A stretch of DNA of 64,000 bases from assembly GCF_003253995.1 (NCBI RefSeq), contig NZ_QKZL01000018.1, forward strand, positions 1 to 64,000, written 5' to 3'. Position numbers and translations under genes: made by a program. The notes beneath the pieces are model-generated. The model saw nothing but the letters and a program-made list of their open reading frames with translations. It was not told the origin of the DNA and did not search any database. Position 1 is the first letter of the stretch; the number at the start of each line of letters is the position of its first letter. The stretch is from Palleronia aestuarii (GTDB lineage Bacteria; Pseudomonadota; Alphaproteobacteria; Rhodobacterales; Rhodobacteraceae). Of this stretch, positions 51,413-60,902 are shown piece after piece.

Positions 51413-52162
51413 ATGAGTTCGGCCCTTTCCATGCCCGATCCCGGGCGCAGATTCGTCATCATGGGCCTGCCGCGCAGCGGAACGACCTACCTGATGACGC
51501 TTCTGAACGCGCATCACGCGGTGTTCTGCTCGGGCGAGCAGTTCAATCCTCGTGCGATCGTGGGCATCGGCAAGAAGAACGACGACCGCAGTACGGTCTT
51601 CGACCGCGACAGCGACCCGGTCGCGTTCATGGACCGCTTCTTCGAGACCCAGGCGACGGATCGCGCGGCGCGGACGGGCTTCAAGTTCATGATCGGCCAC
51701 AACGTCAGGGTGCTCGACGCGATCGCGGCGCGTCCGGATCTGACGCTCATCTACGTCCACCGCATCAACAAGCTCGCGCAGGTCTCCTCGCTCATCAAGG
51801 CCAGGAAGGCACGCAGATGGGCCCAGAGCCGGGCCGATAGGCATATCGAAGACAAGATCGTGGCCGGGCCACTGCAGATCAGCCAACTCTGGCACGAATT
51901 CGAGACCTACGATCGTCTGTTCAGCCCTTGGTTCGAGGCGCTGCCTCATCGCCGGATGGCGGTCGAGTATTGTGAGATGTTCGTACCGGACTTCAATGCA
52001 CGGCTTTGCGACTTCCTCGGGATTGCGCCCGATCCGAAGATGAAGAGCCCGCTTCTCAAGCAAAGTGCCAATCGCCCCCTCGAGCGCTTCGAAAAGCCTG
52101 AGCCGATCCGCCGCTACTTCACCAGGATCGGCCGCGCGGACTGGCTGGACGCGGAGTTGTGA
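51413..52162 (+). CDS. Sulfotransferase-family protein
   Basis: 249 residues. The PAPS loop reads FVIMGLPRSGTTYLMTLLN (14-32) and a 3'-phosphate-type region TLIYVHRINKLAQVSSLIKARK (about 110-131) follows; KSPLLKQS near the C terminus resembles the Stf0/LPS sulfotransferase group. By eye it is less GC-rich than its neighbours (for example ggtcgagtattgtgagatgttcg near 51960). It and its upstream region are flanked by the direct repeats at 51331 and 52224, so it may be a later insertion. Acceptor unknown. Confidence 0.82.
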   Translation: MSSALSMPDPGRRFVIMGLPRSGTTYLMTLLNAHHAVFCSGEQFNPRAIVGIGKKNDDRSTVFDRDSDPVAFMDRFFETQATDRAARTGFKFMIGHNVRVLDAIAARPDLTLIYVHRINKLAQVSSLIKARKARRWAQSRADRHIEDKIVAGPLQISQLWHEFETYDRLFSPWFEALPHRRMAVEYCEMFVPDFNARLCDFLGIAPDPKMKSPLLKQSANRPLERFEKPEPIRRYFTRIGRADWLDAEL

Positions 52163-52223
52163 ACGAGGTCCGATGGCTCGGATCATCAGACGCCCCGACG
52201 CCGCCCGGCTTCTCCTGAACGCC

Positions 52224-52266
52224 CCGCCCGCCATCGCGCCTTGAACGCCGAGGCCATCTGCTTCAT
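52224..52266. repeat. Direct repeat B upstream of the second sulfotransferase
   Basis: Second copy of the 43-base repeat at 51331, again preceded by CTGAACGCC (52215). TTGAAC (52241) is followed 17 bases later by CATGAC. The 893-base spacing between copies encloses exactly the sulfotransferase gene at 51413. Confidence 0.7.
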
Positions 52267-52306
52267 GACGCAGGCGCCCTGCGCCCAAGTCCGAGACCCC
52301 GCCATC

Positions 52307-53380
52307 ATGTTGAATCGCGCCGCCCGCAAGACGCTCTATATCCATATAGGGCATTTCAAGACCGGCACGACGGCGCTGCAGACCTTCTTCGACACCAACC
52401 GGGCCGTCCTGAAGCGTGCGGGCCTCGACTATTCAAGCCTTCATCTCAATTTCAGCAAGCACTCGCGGCTGGCCTTCTCGATCTACCGCAAGGCGGGCAT
52501 CCGGACGCTGATGCATGGCTACGACATCCCCAAGGATCCGGCGGATCTCTGGGCTGGGCTCCGCGACTACGTCCGCGCCAGCTCCGCCTCGAAGGTGCTC
52601 GTCAGTTCGGAGGAATTCGCGCGCCTCGGCGGCTTTCCGGAGGCCGCGGCGATGCTGCCGGGGCTCGTGCGCGACTTCCGCGGCATCGACATCCGCATCG
52701 TCGTCTACCTGCGCTCGCCGGGATCGCATCTGCCGTCGTGGTACAACCAGCTCGTGAAGATGGGCCAGCCCGTTCCCGATTATACCAGCGCGATCCTCGA
52801 GACGATCGAGCCCGTGCATTACGATTACGGCCTGGCGCTCGCGCCCTGGATCGACACGTTCGGACCCGAGGCGGTGATCGTGCGCCCCTATTCCACGGCG
52901 ACGCGCTCGGATCACGGGCTCGTCTTCGACATGCTCTCGACCCTGGGGGTGGAGATCGACCCCGCGGCCCTCGATCTGGGGCAGGGCGATCCCAATCCGC
53001 GTCTCGACCCGGCGAGCTTCGCGGTCGCGCAGATGGTGGCGGAGACCGGCCTGCCGGAGCGGATGAAGCGCAACATCCTCTCCCGCTCGCAGGCCTTCTA
53101 CCGCGACCGGACGCTGCGCGACGCGCTCGCCCCCGACATGGAGCCCGTCCACCACCGGATCCGGCAGGGGCTCGGAACACTGGAGAAGCTGCCCCATAAC
53201 GGGGTGGATTGCGCCGGCTACGCCCAGGATCTGCCGGGCCCCGACGACATCGCGGAGATCGATCCCGGAGAGCTCGTCCCGTTCCTCTTCTCGGAGCTCT
53301 TCCTCACCCGCCAGGCTCTCAACCAGGCGGTGGCGCGGATCACCGCGCTCGAGAAGGCCGCGGCGGATTCGAAGGCGTGA
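52307..53380 (+). CDS. Sulfotransferase-like protein
   Basis: 357 residues from ATG 52307; upstream in-frame codons overlap the direct repeat and look non-coding. The P-loop-like LYIHIGHFKTGTTALQTFF (about 10-28) and a strand IVVYLRSPGSHLPSWYNQLVKMG (about 132-154) match the 5'- and 3'-phosphate motifs of PAPS-dependent carbohydrate sulfotransferases. A C-terminal coiled segment (RQALNQAVARITALEKAAAD) ends the protein. Its stop overlaps the GTG of the next glycosyltransferase gene, so the two are coupled. Confidence 0.82.
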   Translation: MLNRAARKTLYIHIGHFKTGTTALQTFFDTNRAVLKRAGLDYSSLHLNFSKHSRLAFSIYRKAGIRTLMHGYDIPKDPADLWAGLRDYVRASSASKVLVSSEEFARLGGFPEAAAMLPGLVRDFRGIDIRIVVYLRSPGSHLPSWYNQLVKMGQPVPDYTSAILETIEPVHYDYGLALAPWIDTFGPEAVIVRPYSTATRSDHGLVFDMLSTLGVEIDPAALDLGQGDPNPRLDPASFAVAQMVAETGLPERMKRNILSRSQAFYRDRTLRDALAPDMEPVHHRIRQGLGTLEKLPHNGVDCAGYAQDLPGPDDIAEIDPGELVPFLFSELFLTRQALNQAVARITALEKAAADSKA

Positions 53381-54903
53381 GGATCCTCTACTACAACTGG
53401 GTCGATTATCTCGACGACGAGGCGCGCGGCGGTGGCGTGTCGGTCTACCAGAAGAACGTGATGGCGGGCCTTGCCGGGCGCGAGGGGGTGGAGACGGGGT
53501 TCCTCGCCGCGGGCCTGACCTACGACCTGCCGCCCGGCCGCGCGCCGCGCTGGGAACGGATGCGTCATGGGCCCAAGGAAGACCGCGATCGCCGTTACGA
53601 CCTCGTCAATTCCGGCACGCTCGCCCCCGCGCATCATTCCTTCGGCGACCCTTCGCAGATCTCCCATCCCGCGACGGAGGCCGCCTTCTGCGACATGGTG
53701 GCGGCGACCGGCCCCTGGGACGTGGTGCATTTCAACAATCTCGAAGGGGTGCCCGCGAACGTGATGGCCGCGCTCAAGGCGCGGTTTCCCGAAACCCGGA
53801 TCGTCGTGGCGCTGCACAATTACTATCCGGTCTGCCCGCAGGTGAACCTCTGGCAGCGCGAGAGCCGTCATTGCGACGACTTCCTCGGCGGCGCGGCCTG
53901 CACCGGGTGCCTGCTGCACCAGCCCTCCGCCCGGCTCGTGCGCGCTGCCCACGGCGTCGCCTACCGCCTGAAGCGGGTAGGCGTCCGCCCCGGCACGCGG
54001 GCTTTCGACCTTCTCTTCACGAACGCCATGCGCGCGGGCCAGCGCGCCTCCCGCCTCGTGGGCGCGCTCCGCCGCCGCCTGCGCCGCGCGGCGCCCCCGC
54101 CGCGGATAGAGGGGCCGTCGGAGCGGGTCGAAGCGGTGCCTCGGGAGGCCGCGGCCGAGGGGCCGGGCAATGCCTTCGCGGCGCGACGGGCCGAGATGGT
54201 GGCGCTTCTCAATACCCATGCCGACCGGGTGCTCGGCGTCTCGGAGCGGGTCTCGCGGATCGCCGCGGATCACGGCGTCGACCCGGCCCGGATCCGCACC
54301 TCCTATATCGGTACGCGGGAGGCGGCGAAGTTCGCGGCGACCGCCCCCCGCGGGCCCCTGCCGCCCGAGGGGCGTCCGCTGCATCTCGCCTATCTGGGCT
54401 ACATGCGGCGCGACAAGGGGTTCTTCTTCCTCCTCGACGCGCTCGACGCGATGGATGCGGACCTCGCGCGGCGGCTGCACCTGACCGTCGCCGCGCGCAC
54501 CGGTCCCGCGGAGGCGATGGCCCGGATGCGGGCCACGGGGGCGCGGCTCGGCGGCCTCACGCATCACGACGGCTATACCCATGCCGGGCTCGACACGCTC
54601 CTCGCGGACGTGGATGCGGGCCTCGTCCCGGTCCTCTGGGAGGACAACCTGCCGCAGGTCGCGATCGAGATGCATGCCCGCCACATCCCGCTCCTGACGA
54701 GCGACCGCGGCGGCGCGCGGGAGCTCGCGAACTGTCCCGACATGGTGTTCCGCGCGGGCGATGCAGAGAGCTTCGCCGAACGGATCGCGGCGCTTCTCGA
54801 GGGCCGGATCGACATGGATGCCTATTGGGCCGGCGCGCGGGCGCCCACCTCCATGGAGGCCCATCTCGACCAGCTCCTGGAGATCTACGCGGGCCGCGAC
54901 TAG
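53377..54903 (+). CDS. Family 4 glycosyltransferase with long insert
   Basis: 508 residues, GTG start overlapping the sulfotransferase stop. N-terminal GT-B domain: GGGVSVYQKNVMAGLA, VVHFNNLEGVPANV, VVALHNYYPVCPQVNLW. A Cys-containing stretch (CDDFLGGAACTGCLLHQ, about 166-182) is typical of a GT4 subgroup. A basic, Ala/Pro-rich insert (about 225-275) separates the halves. The donor domain has LAYLGYMRRDKGFFFLLDAL and WEDNLPQVAIEMHARHIPLL with the second catalytic glutamate. Convergent overlap of four bases with the giant glycosyltransferase gene. Confidence 0.85.
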   Translation: MRILYYNWVDYLDDEARGGGVSVYQKNVMAGLAGREGVETGFLAAGLTYDLPPGRAPRWERMRHGPKEDRDRRYDLVNSGTLAPAHHSFGDPSQISHPATEAAFCDMVAATGPWDVVHFNNLEGVPANVMAALKARFPETRIVVALHNYYPVCPQVNLWQRESRHCDDFLGGAACTGCLLHQPSARLVRAAHGVAYRLKRVGVRPGTRAFDLLFTNAMRAGQRASRLVGALRRRLRRAAPPPRIEGPSERVEAVPREAAAEGPGNAFAARRAEMVALLNTHADRVLGVSERVSRIAADHGVDPARIRTSYIGTREAAKFAATAPRGPLPPEGRPLHLAYLGYMRRDKGFFFLLDALDAMDADLARRLHLTVAARTGPAEAMARMRATGARLGGLTHHDGYTHAGLDTLLADVDAGLVPVLWEDNLPQVAIEMHARHIPLLTSDRGGARELANCPDMVFRAGDAESFAERIAALLEGRIDMDAYWAGARAPTSMEAHLDQLLEIYAGRD

Positions 54904-57900
54904 CCCCGCCCCAGCCGCGCGCGGACGAAGGCGCTGTCGGTCCACCGGACCGAGAGGGCGGGGTCGTGGATCCGGTCGCGCCCCTCCGAGGCGAGGGCGA
55001 GATAGCGGCGGTATTCCTCCGCGTCGTTGAAGTGCTGGCGCCGCGCGACCTCCTCCTGCGCCTTGCGGCGGAAATCGGCATTGTACTTGAAATGCGCGAA
55101 GAGAAGCTCGCGCCGCGCGATCCGTGCGCCGGAGACGTAATGCAGCCCGTCCGAGAGCCGCATCCACGGCGCGGGCCGCAGGAGCGCGTATTTCTGCGCC
55201 ACGAAGAGCGTCGGCCGCGATCCCGGAATGAGCCGGTGGCGCAGCGCGCTCGTCCAGGTCTCCCCGGTCGAGAACGGCCCGCGCAGCGGCGTGCATCTCA
55301 GGAACGGTCGCGCCTCGGTGAAGCCCGCCTCCGCGAAGGGATCCGCCTCGAACTGCGCCTCCGCGAGCGAGCCTTCGGGATACATGTCGAGCATGAAGAC
55401 CCGCGCCGCGTCGGCTTTCGCGAAATCCGGCCCCGAGAGCAGATCCGCGAGCCCCTCGGCCTGCGGCCATTCCCAGACGAGAAGCTCGTCGGCATCGGCC
55501 ACCAGCGTCCAGGCGCCGGGGCGAAGCCCCATCAGCGCGTTTTGCCAGGCCACGCCGTAATGCGACACCGCGTACGCGGTATCGACGGAGAAGGCGGCCA
55601 CGTCGGGCTCTTCCGCGAGCCGCTCGAGCGTGCCGTCGTCGGAGCCGTTATCGGCCACCGCGAAGGCCGTGACGCCCATGCGGCGGTAATGGTCGAGGAA
55701 ATGCGGCAGCATGAACGCCTCGTTCCTCATCACCGCCACGACCGCGACGGGGGCCTGCCGGAAGGCCGCGACGCGGCGGTCGGGGCTCACGAGCTCGAGC
55801 GCGCCGGAATTGCGGCCGAGCCGGATCTCCTCGTGGGCCGGCCAGAGCTTCTTCGGGGTGAGGGCGGGAGAGGAGAGCCGCGCCCGCGCCGCCGTCTGCG
55901 CCTCGGGGGCGTCGAGATGGACGAGCCGGACCGGCGCCGCGCGCGACGCGTCGAAGCCGTTCACCCAGGCGGGCACCGCGACCCCGCCGGGCCGCGCCCT
56001 GCGGCGCACGGTGACCCGGTGGCCCGTCGGATCGACGGCGATCCCCGAGAGCGACAAAAGATCGCCCACGAGCTTGTCCTCCATGAAGGAGGCGGCCGCG
56101 AGGCGCTGGCCCAGGGGGGTCGCGGCGGCCCGCGCCAGCGCCTCCATCGCGGTCCGCGAGAGCGCGTAGCCCGAGCCGCCATCGGCGTAGGAGGAGGGCT
56201 CCGGCGAGCGGTCGAGCTCGAACCGGCCCCGCTCGGTCCGCGACTTTCCGTTGTGCCAGGCCCGGTCGAGCTGCCCCGGCACGCGGGTGAGGGCCCGCCC
56301 GTGATAATCGGACCGCGCGTAATCCTGCGCGGCGAGGAACCCGTCCACGTCGAGGAAGCAATCGTCGTCGATCTTGATCATGTAGGCGTGGCCGGTATGG
56401 CGCCGGACCCACTCGACGGCGGCCAGGACCTTGAAGGGCAGCCCCTCGTAATCGTCGGGCGCGTCGAGATGGACCACGCGCCCCTCCCGCCGTCCGTCCC
56501 CGCCGCCCACCGCGACGATCCAGGGGACGCCCCAGGCCTCGAGCCCGTCCGCCCAGGCCGCCGCGAGCGGAGGGATCCGCGTCTCCAGATGCGCGCGGCA
56601 GGAGATCACGACGACCACCGTGTCGAGACGGCCCGCAGGCGCGGTGCCGGACGGCGCGGGCGGGGGCAGGGGGGTGTCCGCGAAGAGGGCGCGGGCGGCC
56701 CGCGCGGAAGCCGTGTCGCGCCGCGAAATCCCCCAGAGCGCCTGGACGACCGCCGGGGCCGCGACCGCCCCGTCCTCCTCCGCGCGCCAGCCCGCGAGCC
56801 GGTCGAGGAGCGCCCGGGCCACCGGCGTCTCCGCCGCGACATCGCCCAGGGCGCCCGCCGCGCGCAGGGCCAGCGCGATCCCCAGATGGTCCGCCTCCGC
56901 CCCCGCGATCCGGCCCATCGCGGCCCATTCCGGCTCTTCTCCGGTCCAGGCGGCGGGATCGGCCCGGGCGAGCCAGGTCACGAGCCGCGCCGTCAGCGCC
57001 GGCTCGTGCGGCTCCGGCACGTCCGGATAGAGCTCGGGCAGGGCGGCGGTGGCCCGCGCCGCGAGGCCGTCCTCCATCGCCTCCGCGCCGGGCATCGCCA
57101 TGTGGCGCAGGAGGGCCGTGCCGGGCGTCCCGGGGCCGACCGGGCCGCCTGCAGGTCCGAGCAGGTCGCGCGCCGCCCAGGTCGCGGCGGGCGCGGGGGC
57201 GAGGGTGTCGAGCGCCCGGGCGAGGCGCGCGCGGATCTCCGGCGAGAGCGGCCCCGCCGCCGCCGCGTCCCGCGCCGCGTGCACCGCCTCGAAGGCGTCC
57301 CTTGCGGGAGCGAGGCCCGCGCGCATGTCCCGCGGCAGGTCCGCTTCGTCCACCGCGTCCCAGAAGGACGGCGAGAGCGCGTGGACCGAGAGCGCCACGT
57401 CGCGTGCGCGGGCGGCAAGCTCCGGCGCCATCCCCTCCGCGCCGAGAAGCGCCACCGTCGCGCGCACGAGGAGCCGGCAGGGCGTGCGCGCCCAGTAATC
57501 GCCCGCCCGCGCCGCGAGGAAATCGAGGAAGGCGGTGGCGAGCCCCATGCGGACCTCCTCCGGAAGGTCCTGGCGCCCGAGCGCGCGCGCGATCGTCCAG
57601 CCCAGGGGCGCGGTCGCGATCCATTCCCCGCTCTCGGGCACGAGCGAGGCCATCGCGGCGAGAAGGTCGTCGAACCGCTCCTGCTCCAGCAGGAAGGGCA
57701 GCATCGCGGCATTGCTCCAGAGATGCCAGCCGGGGACGAAATCCGCATGGCCCTCCGCCGCGGCGTGGGCCACGAGCCCGGGCAGGTCGGCGTCGTGGAG
57801 CGCGAAGACCTCGGAGAGGTTGAGAAAGAGCTTGCGCCGCGGCACCGCTTGCAGTGCGAGGTCGTCCACGAGGTCGAGGAGCGGAAGCTCCGGCGCGACC

Positions 57901-60827
57901 GCCTGCACCTCGGCGAGCCGGGTGAGGCAGGCATCGATGACGGGCTGGTCGGGGTCGGCGGGGGGCAGGAACGGATCGGGCCGGCCGTCCTTCGGGCCCT
58001 CCGCGGGACCGTCCGCGGCGAGATAGGTCTCGAGCCCATAGTGCCGCGCGAGCCGGGCGAGGCCATCGCGCGCGCGAGAGGATAGCCGGGGCGCGAGCCC
58101 GGCGAAGCGGACATGCTCGATCGCGAGCATCGCCGCTTCCGGATCGCCGGGCAGCGTCGGATCGGTGAGCATCGCTTGGATCCGGGCGGCGAGGTCCGCG
58201 CGGGTGAGGACCAGCGGCGCCGCGCCCGCGAGCCGCAGCGTGAGCGCCGCGCCCTCTTCCACGCCGCGCCAGACCCGGCCGGGCAGGGGGCCGCGGAGCC
58301 CGAGCCCGCCCGCCACGCGGCTCGCGAAGAGCGGCGGCGGGGTCCCGCCGTCCATCTCGATCGCGGGGATCTCCGGCCCCGGTACATGCGCCGAGAGCAT
58401 CAGCCGCGCGTCGAGCGCGAGGGCGCCCCGCGCTCCGGGGGCGAGGTCGGCGGGGTTGATCTCGACCCCGGCGGGAGCGAAACCGCCCTGCAGGTCGAGC
58501 CAGGCGATCCGGTGGAGATCCGTGAAATCCCTCTCCGCGAGGTCGCCCGCGCCGAGCCGGGCCACGCGCACCCCGTCGATCCGGAGGTCGAGCCGCGGCG
58601 CGTCGAGCGCGATCTCCACCTCCGCCTCCGGGCCATCGAACGCCACCGGAAAGATCCGCTCCTCCCCCCAGTCGTCGCCGTGCCGATCGTTCAGCACGAC
58701 CCGGCCCTGGTCGGGCTGGAGCGAGAGATGGAGCAGGATGCGGCGGCGCGTAGCGTCGAAGAGCGCGAGATTGGCGAAGCGCGCGTCGCGAAACCCCGCC
58801 CGGGCACGAAGCGTCGCGCGGGGCCCGAGCCGGGCGGCGCGAAGCGGCACGTGAAAGGGCACGATGGGCGGCACGGGCGCGGGCGCGGGCCCCGAAAGCG
58901 CGGCGATCCGCGCCCGGAACGCGGCCCGCCCGCCCCGGATCAGGCCGCGCGGATCCATGAGCGGCGCGAGGCGGGGGTCGAGATCGAAGGCGATCTCCGG
59001 ATCCCAGCCCGCCGCGGGCGCGCCCACCCCTCCGAGCCGGCGCCACGCCACGGCCCAGGCCGCGCCGCGCAGAAAGCGTGCCTGCGCCTCGGGAGCGCGC
59101 GGTCGGTCGATCTCCGCGGCGAGCGCACGGGCGAAAAGCCGCCGCTCCCAGCCCCGGGGCAGGCGGTCGCGCGCAGGCCGGGGCAGCGCGCGGAGCATCG
59201 CGTCGTGGCTGCGGGCGAGGTCGCGCGCCGTCCCGCCCGGGCCGGCGGGGCGCGCGGGCGCCATTCCGGGCCAGGCCAGATAGGCCGCGCGCTCTGCGAG
59301 GAGACCCGCGCCCAGGATCGTGGCCCAGCCGCCGCGGGGGCCATGGCCGGGCGCGAGGCCGTGCTCCGCGAGGAAGGCACGGTCGAAGATCCGCGCCGGG
59401 AGTTCGGGGGCGAGGGCCAGCGCGTCCTCGGGGGCGAGGGCGAACGTCCCGGTCACGGGCGGGGCCGGGTCGCGTTCGGGCGGGGCGAGGAATCCCGAAT
59501 GGATGCCCCCCTCCGGCAGCCGGAATTGCGACACGCCGAGCTGCGCGCCGGTTTGAAGCATCGTGTCGACCCAGGCCCCGAGCGCGCCGAGCACGGGGAT
59601 GTCGCCGGGCGCGAGAAAGACGACGAACCGCCCCTGCGCCGCCGCGAGCGCCGCGCCCCGTCCGCCCGTCACGCGGCGCAGCGCCGGGGGATCGGCGGGG
59701 CCGGACCTCTCTGCGCCGGGCGGGACACAGAGAAGGATCTCGTGGCCGGGCAGGGACGGATCGGCCAGGGCGTCGAGCGTTGCCGCGAGCGGCGCCGGAT
59801 CCGGCGGCGTCTCTCCGTCGTCGAGGATGACCGTGAGCGGCAGCTCGCCCGCCATCTCGAGCGCCCAGGACCGCGCGAGCCCCGGATCCCAGCCGGGTGC
59901 ATAGGCGAGCCCGCGACCTGCGAGATACCGCCCCGCTTCGGCTGCGAAGCGGGTGCGCCGGGCTGGGTCGCGCAGCGCGCTCGAACGTTCGAAGACGAGG
60001 CGGGAGGCGATCCGCTCGAGCGCCTCCTCCCCGTGCGACTTGCCCCCCGCCGCGATCACGCCCGCGATGTCGTCGATGACGCCGAATTGCTGGGAGACGC
60101 GGTCGTCGTCGGCCGCGGTGATCTGTCCCGGCCGTCCGCGGGTCTGCAGGTAGAGCGTCTGCGGCAGGTGCAGGATATGGTCGGTGCGTGCCGCCGCGCG
60201 CCAGTAGAAGCCGTGATCCTCGAACCAGGTGCCCTCGGGAAAGCGCAAGTCCTCGACGAGCTCGCGACGGTAGAGCTTGTTCCAGGCCGACGGGAAGTGC
60301 CGCGCCACCTCCCGCCAATCGTCGAGCGCGTAGCGCCGCGCCGCGGGATGACGGGCGAGATCGGCCGCGCCGTGGATCGCCGAATGGGTGGAGCCGTGGC
60401 CCGGCACGCCGGGATCGGTGCCCACGAACCGGATCGCGCAGGCGACCCAGGAGGCGCCGTCCTCCTCGAGCGCGCGCGCCATCTGCGGGTACATGTCGGG
60501 CATCACCCGGTCGTCGCCGTCGACGAAGCCCAGGAGATCACCCGTGGCGAGCGCCATCCCGGCATTCCGCGCCGCCGAGAGCCCGCGATTGTCCTGCGAG
60601 ATCAGGCGGAAGCGCGGATCGTCCCCGATCGCCTCCTCCGCGCGCGCGCGGCTGGCATCGGTGGAGCCGTCATCTATCACGATCACCTCGAGATCGACGC
60701 CCACCTGCGCGCGGAGGCTTGCGAGGCAGGCCCCCACATGGTCCTCGACGTCGAAGACCGGCACGACGACGGAGATCCGCGGGCGGCGGTCGGCGTCGTC
60801 CGGGGCGGTCGGCTCTTTCTCCTTCAT
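54900..60827 (-). CDS. 1,975-residue multi-glycosyltransferase with internal galectin-like domain
   Basis: Start ATG 60827. Domains in order: an active-looking GT2 (RISVVVPVFDVEDH at 17-30, VIDDGSTD 50-57, FVDGDD 101-106); a degenerate GT2-like unit (LTVILDDGE 331-339, GRFVVFLAPGD 399-409); a galectin-like beta-sandwich (about 657-780) with FANLALFD, the H...VVLND...WGEER pattern and IDGVRVARL; a long helical region (about 800-1390); a GT31/fringe-like domain with IKIDDDCFLDVDGF (about 1475) and GGSGYALSR; and a C-terminal Glyco_tranf_2_4/GT92-like domain (VMRNEAFMLPHFLDHYRRMG about 1697, VADADELLVWEW). No signal peptide or obvious membrane segment. It probably builds several linkages of the capsule repeat. 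Confidence 0.85.
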   Translation of the reverse strand: MKEKEPTAPDDADRRPRISVVVPVFDVEDHVGACLASLRAQVGVDLEVIVIDDGSTDASRARAEEAIGDDPRFRLISQDNRGLSAARNAGMALATGDLLGFVDGDDRVMPDMYPQMARALEEDGASWVACAIRFVGTDPGVPGHGSTHSAIHGAADLARHPAARRYALDDWREVARHFPSAWNKLYRRELVEDLRFPEGTWFEDHGFYWRAAARTDHILHLPQTLYLQTRGRPGQITAADDDRVSQQFGVIDDIAGVIAAGGKSHGEEALERIASRLVFERSSALRDPARRTRFAAEAGRYLAGRGLAYAPGWDPGLARSWALEMAGELPLTVILDDGETPPDPAPLAATLDALADPSLPGHEILLCVPPGAERSGPADPPALRRVTGGRGAALAAAQGRFVVFLAPGDIPVLGALGAWVDTMLQTGAQLGVSQFRLPEGGIHSGFLAPPERDPAPPVTGTFALAPEDALALAPELPARIFDRAFLAEHGLAPGHGPRGGWATILGAGLLAERAAYLAWPGMAPARPAGPGGTARDLARSHDAMLRALPRPARDRLPRGWERRLFARALAAEIDRPRAPEAQARFLRGAAWAVAWRRLGGVGAPAAGWDPEIAFDLDPRLAPLMDPRGLIRGGRAAFRARIAALSGPAPAPVPPIVPFHVPLRAARLGPRATLRARAGFRDARFANLALFDATRRRILLHLSLQPDQGRVVLNDRHGDDWGEERIFPVAFDGPEAEVEIALDAPRLDLRIDGVRVARLGAGDLAERDFTDLHRIAWLDLQGGFAPAGVEINPADLAPGARGALALDARLMLSAHVPGPEIPAIEMDGGTPPPLFASRVAGGLGLRGPLPGRVWRGVEEGAALTLRLAGAAPLVLTRADLAARIQAMLTDPTLPGDPEAAMLAIEHVRFAGLAPRLSSRARDGLARLARHYGLETYLAADGPAEGPKDGRPDPFLPPADPDQPVIDACLTRLAEVQAVAPELPLLDLVDDLALQAVPRRKLFLNLSEVFALHDADLPGLVAHAAAEGHADFVPGWHLWSNAAMLPFLLEQERFDDLLAAMASLVPESGEWIATAPLGWTIARALGRQDLPEEVRMGLATAFLDFLAARAGDYWARTPCRLLVRATVALLGAEGMAPELAARARDVALSVHALSPSFWDAVDEADLPRDMRAGLAPARDAFEAVHAARDAAAAGPLSPEIRARLARALDTLAPAPAATWAARDLLGPAGGPVGPGTPGTALLRHMAMPGAEAMEDGLAARATAALPELYPDVPEPHEPALTARLVTWLARADPAAWTGEEPEWAAMGRIAGAEADHLGIALALRAAGALGDVAAETPVARALLDRLAGWRAEEDGAVAAPAVVQALWGISRRDTASARAARALFADTPLPPPAPSGTAPAGRLDTVVVVISCRAHLETRIPPLAAAWADGLEAWGVPWIVAVGGGDGRREGRVVHLDAPDDYEGLPFKVLAAVEWVRRHTGHAYMIKIDDDCFLDVDGFLAAQDYARSDYHGRALTRVPGQLDRAWHNGKSRTERGRFELDRSPEPSSYADGGSGYALSRTAMEALARAAATPLGQRLAAASFMEDKLVGDLLSLSGIAVDPTGHRVTVRRRARPGGVAVPAWVNGFDASRAAPVRLVHLDAPEAQTAARARLSSPALTPKKLWPAHEEIRLGRNSGALELVSPDRRVAAFRQAPVAVVAVMRNEAFMLPHFLDHYRRMGVTAFAVADNGSDDGTLERLAEEPDVAAFSVDTAYAVSHYGVAWQNALMGLRPGAWTLVADADELLVWEWPQAEGLADLLSGPDFAKADAARVFMLDMYPEGSLAEAQFEADPFAEAGFTEARPFLRCTPLRGPFSTGETWTSALRHRLIPGSRPTLFVAQKYALLRPAPWMRLSDGLHYVSGARIARRELLFAHFKYNADFRRKAQEEVARRQHFNDAEEYRRYLALASEGRDRIHDPALSVRWTDSAFVRARLGRG

Positions 60828-60902
60828 GGGGGTGTTTTTCTTCACCGAAGGATCGGGGTAAAGGACAATCCGGTGCAAGCGAGGCTTTCCAAAGGACGTG
60901 CC

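Noticed and set aside
53871-58085. 1,404-codon open frame on the plus strand opposite the giant glycosyltransferase
   Set aside because: Arg/Gly/Ala-rich product with no recognisable motif, overlapping a gene with several clear catalytic domains; typical of GC-rich antisense frames.
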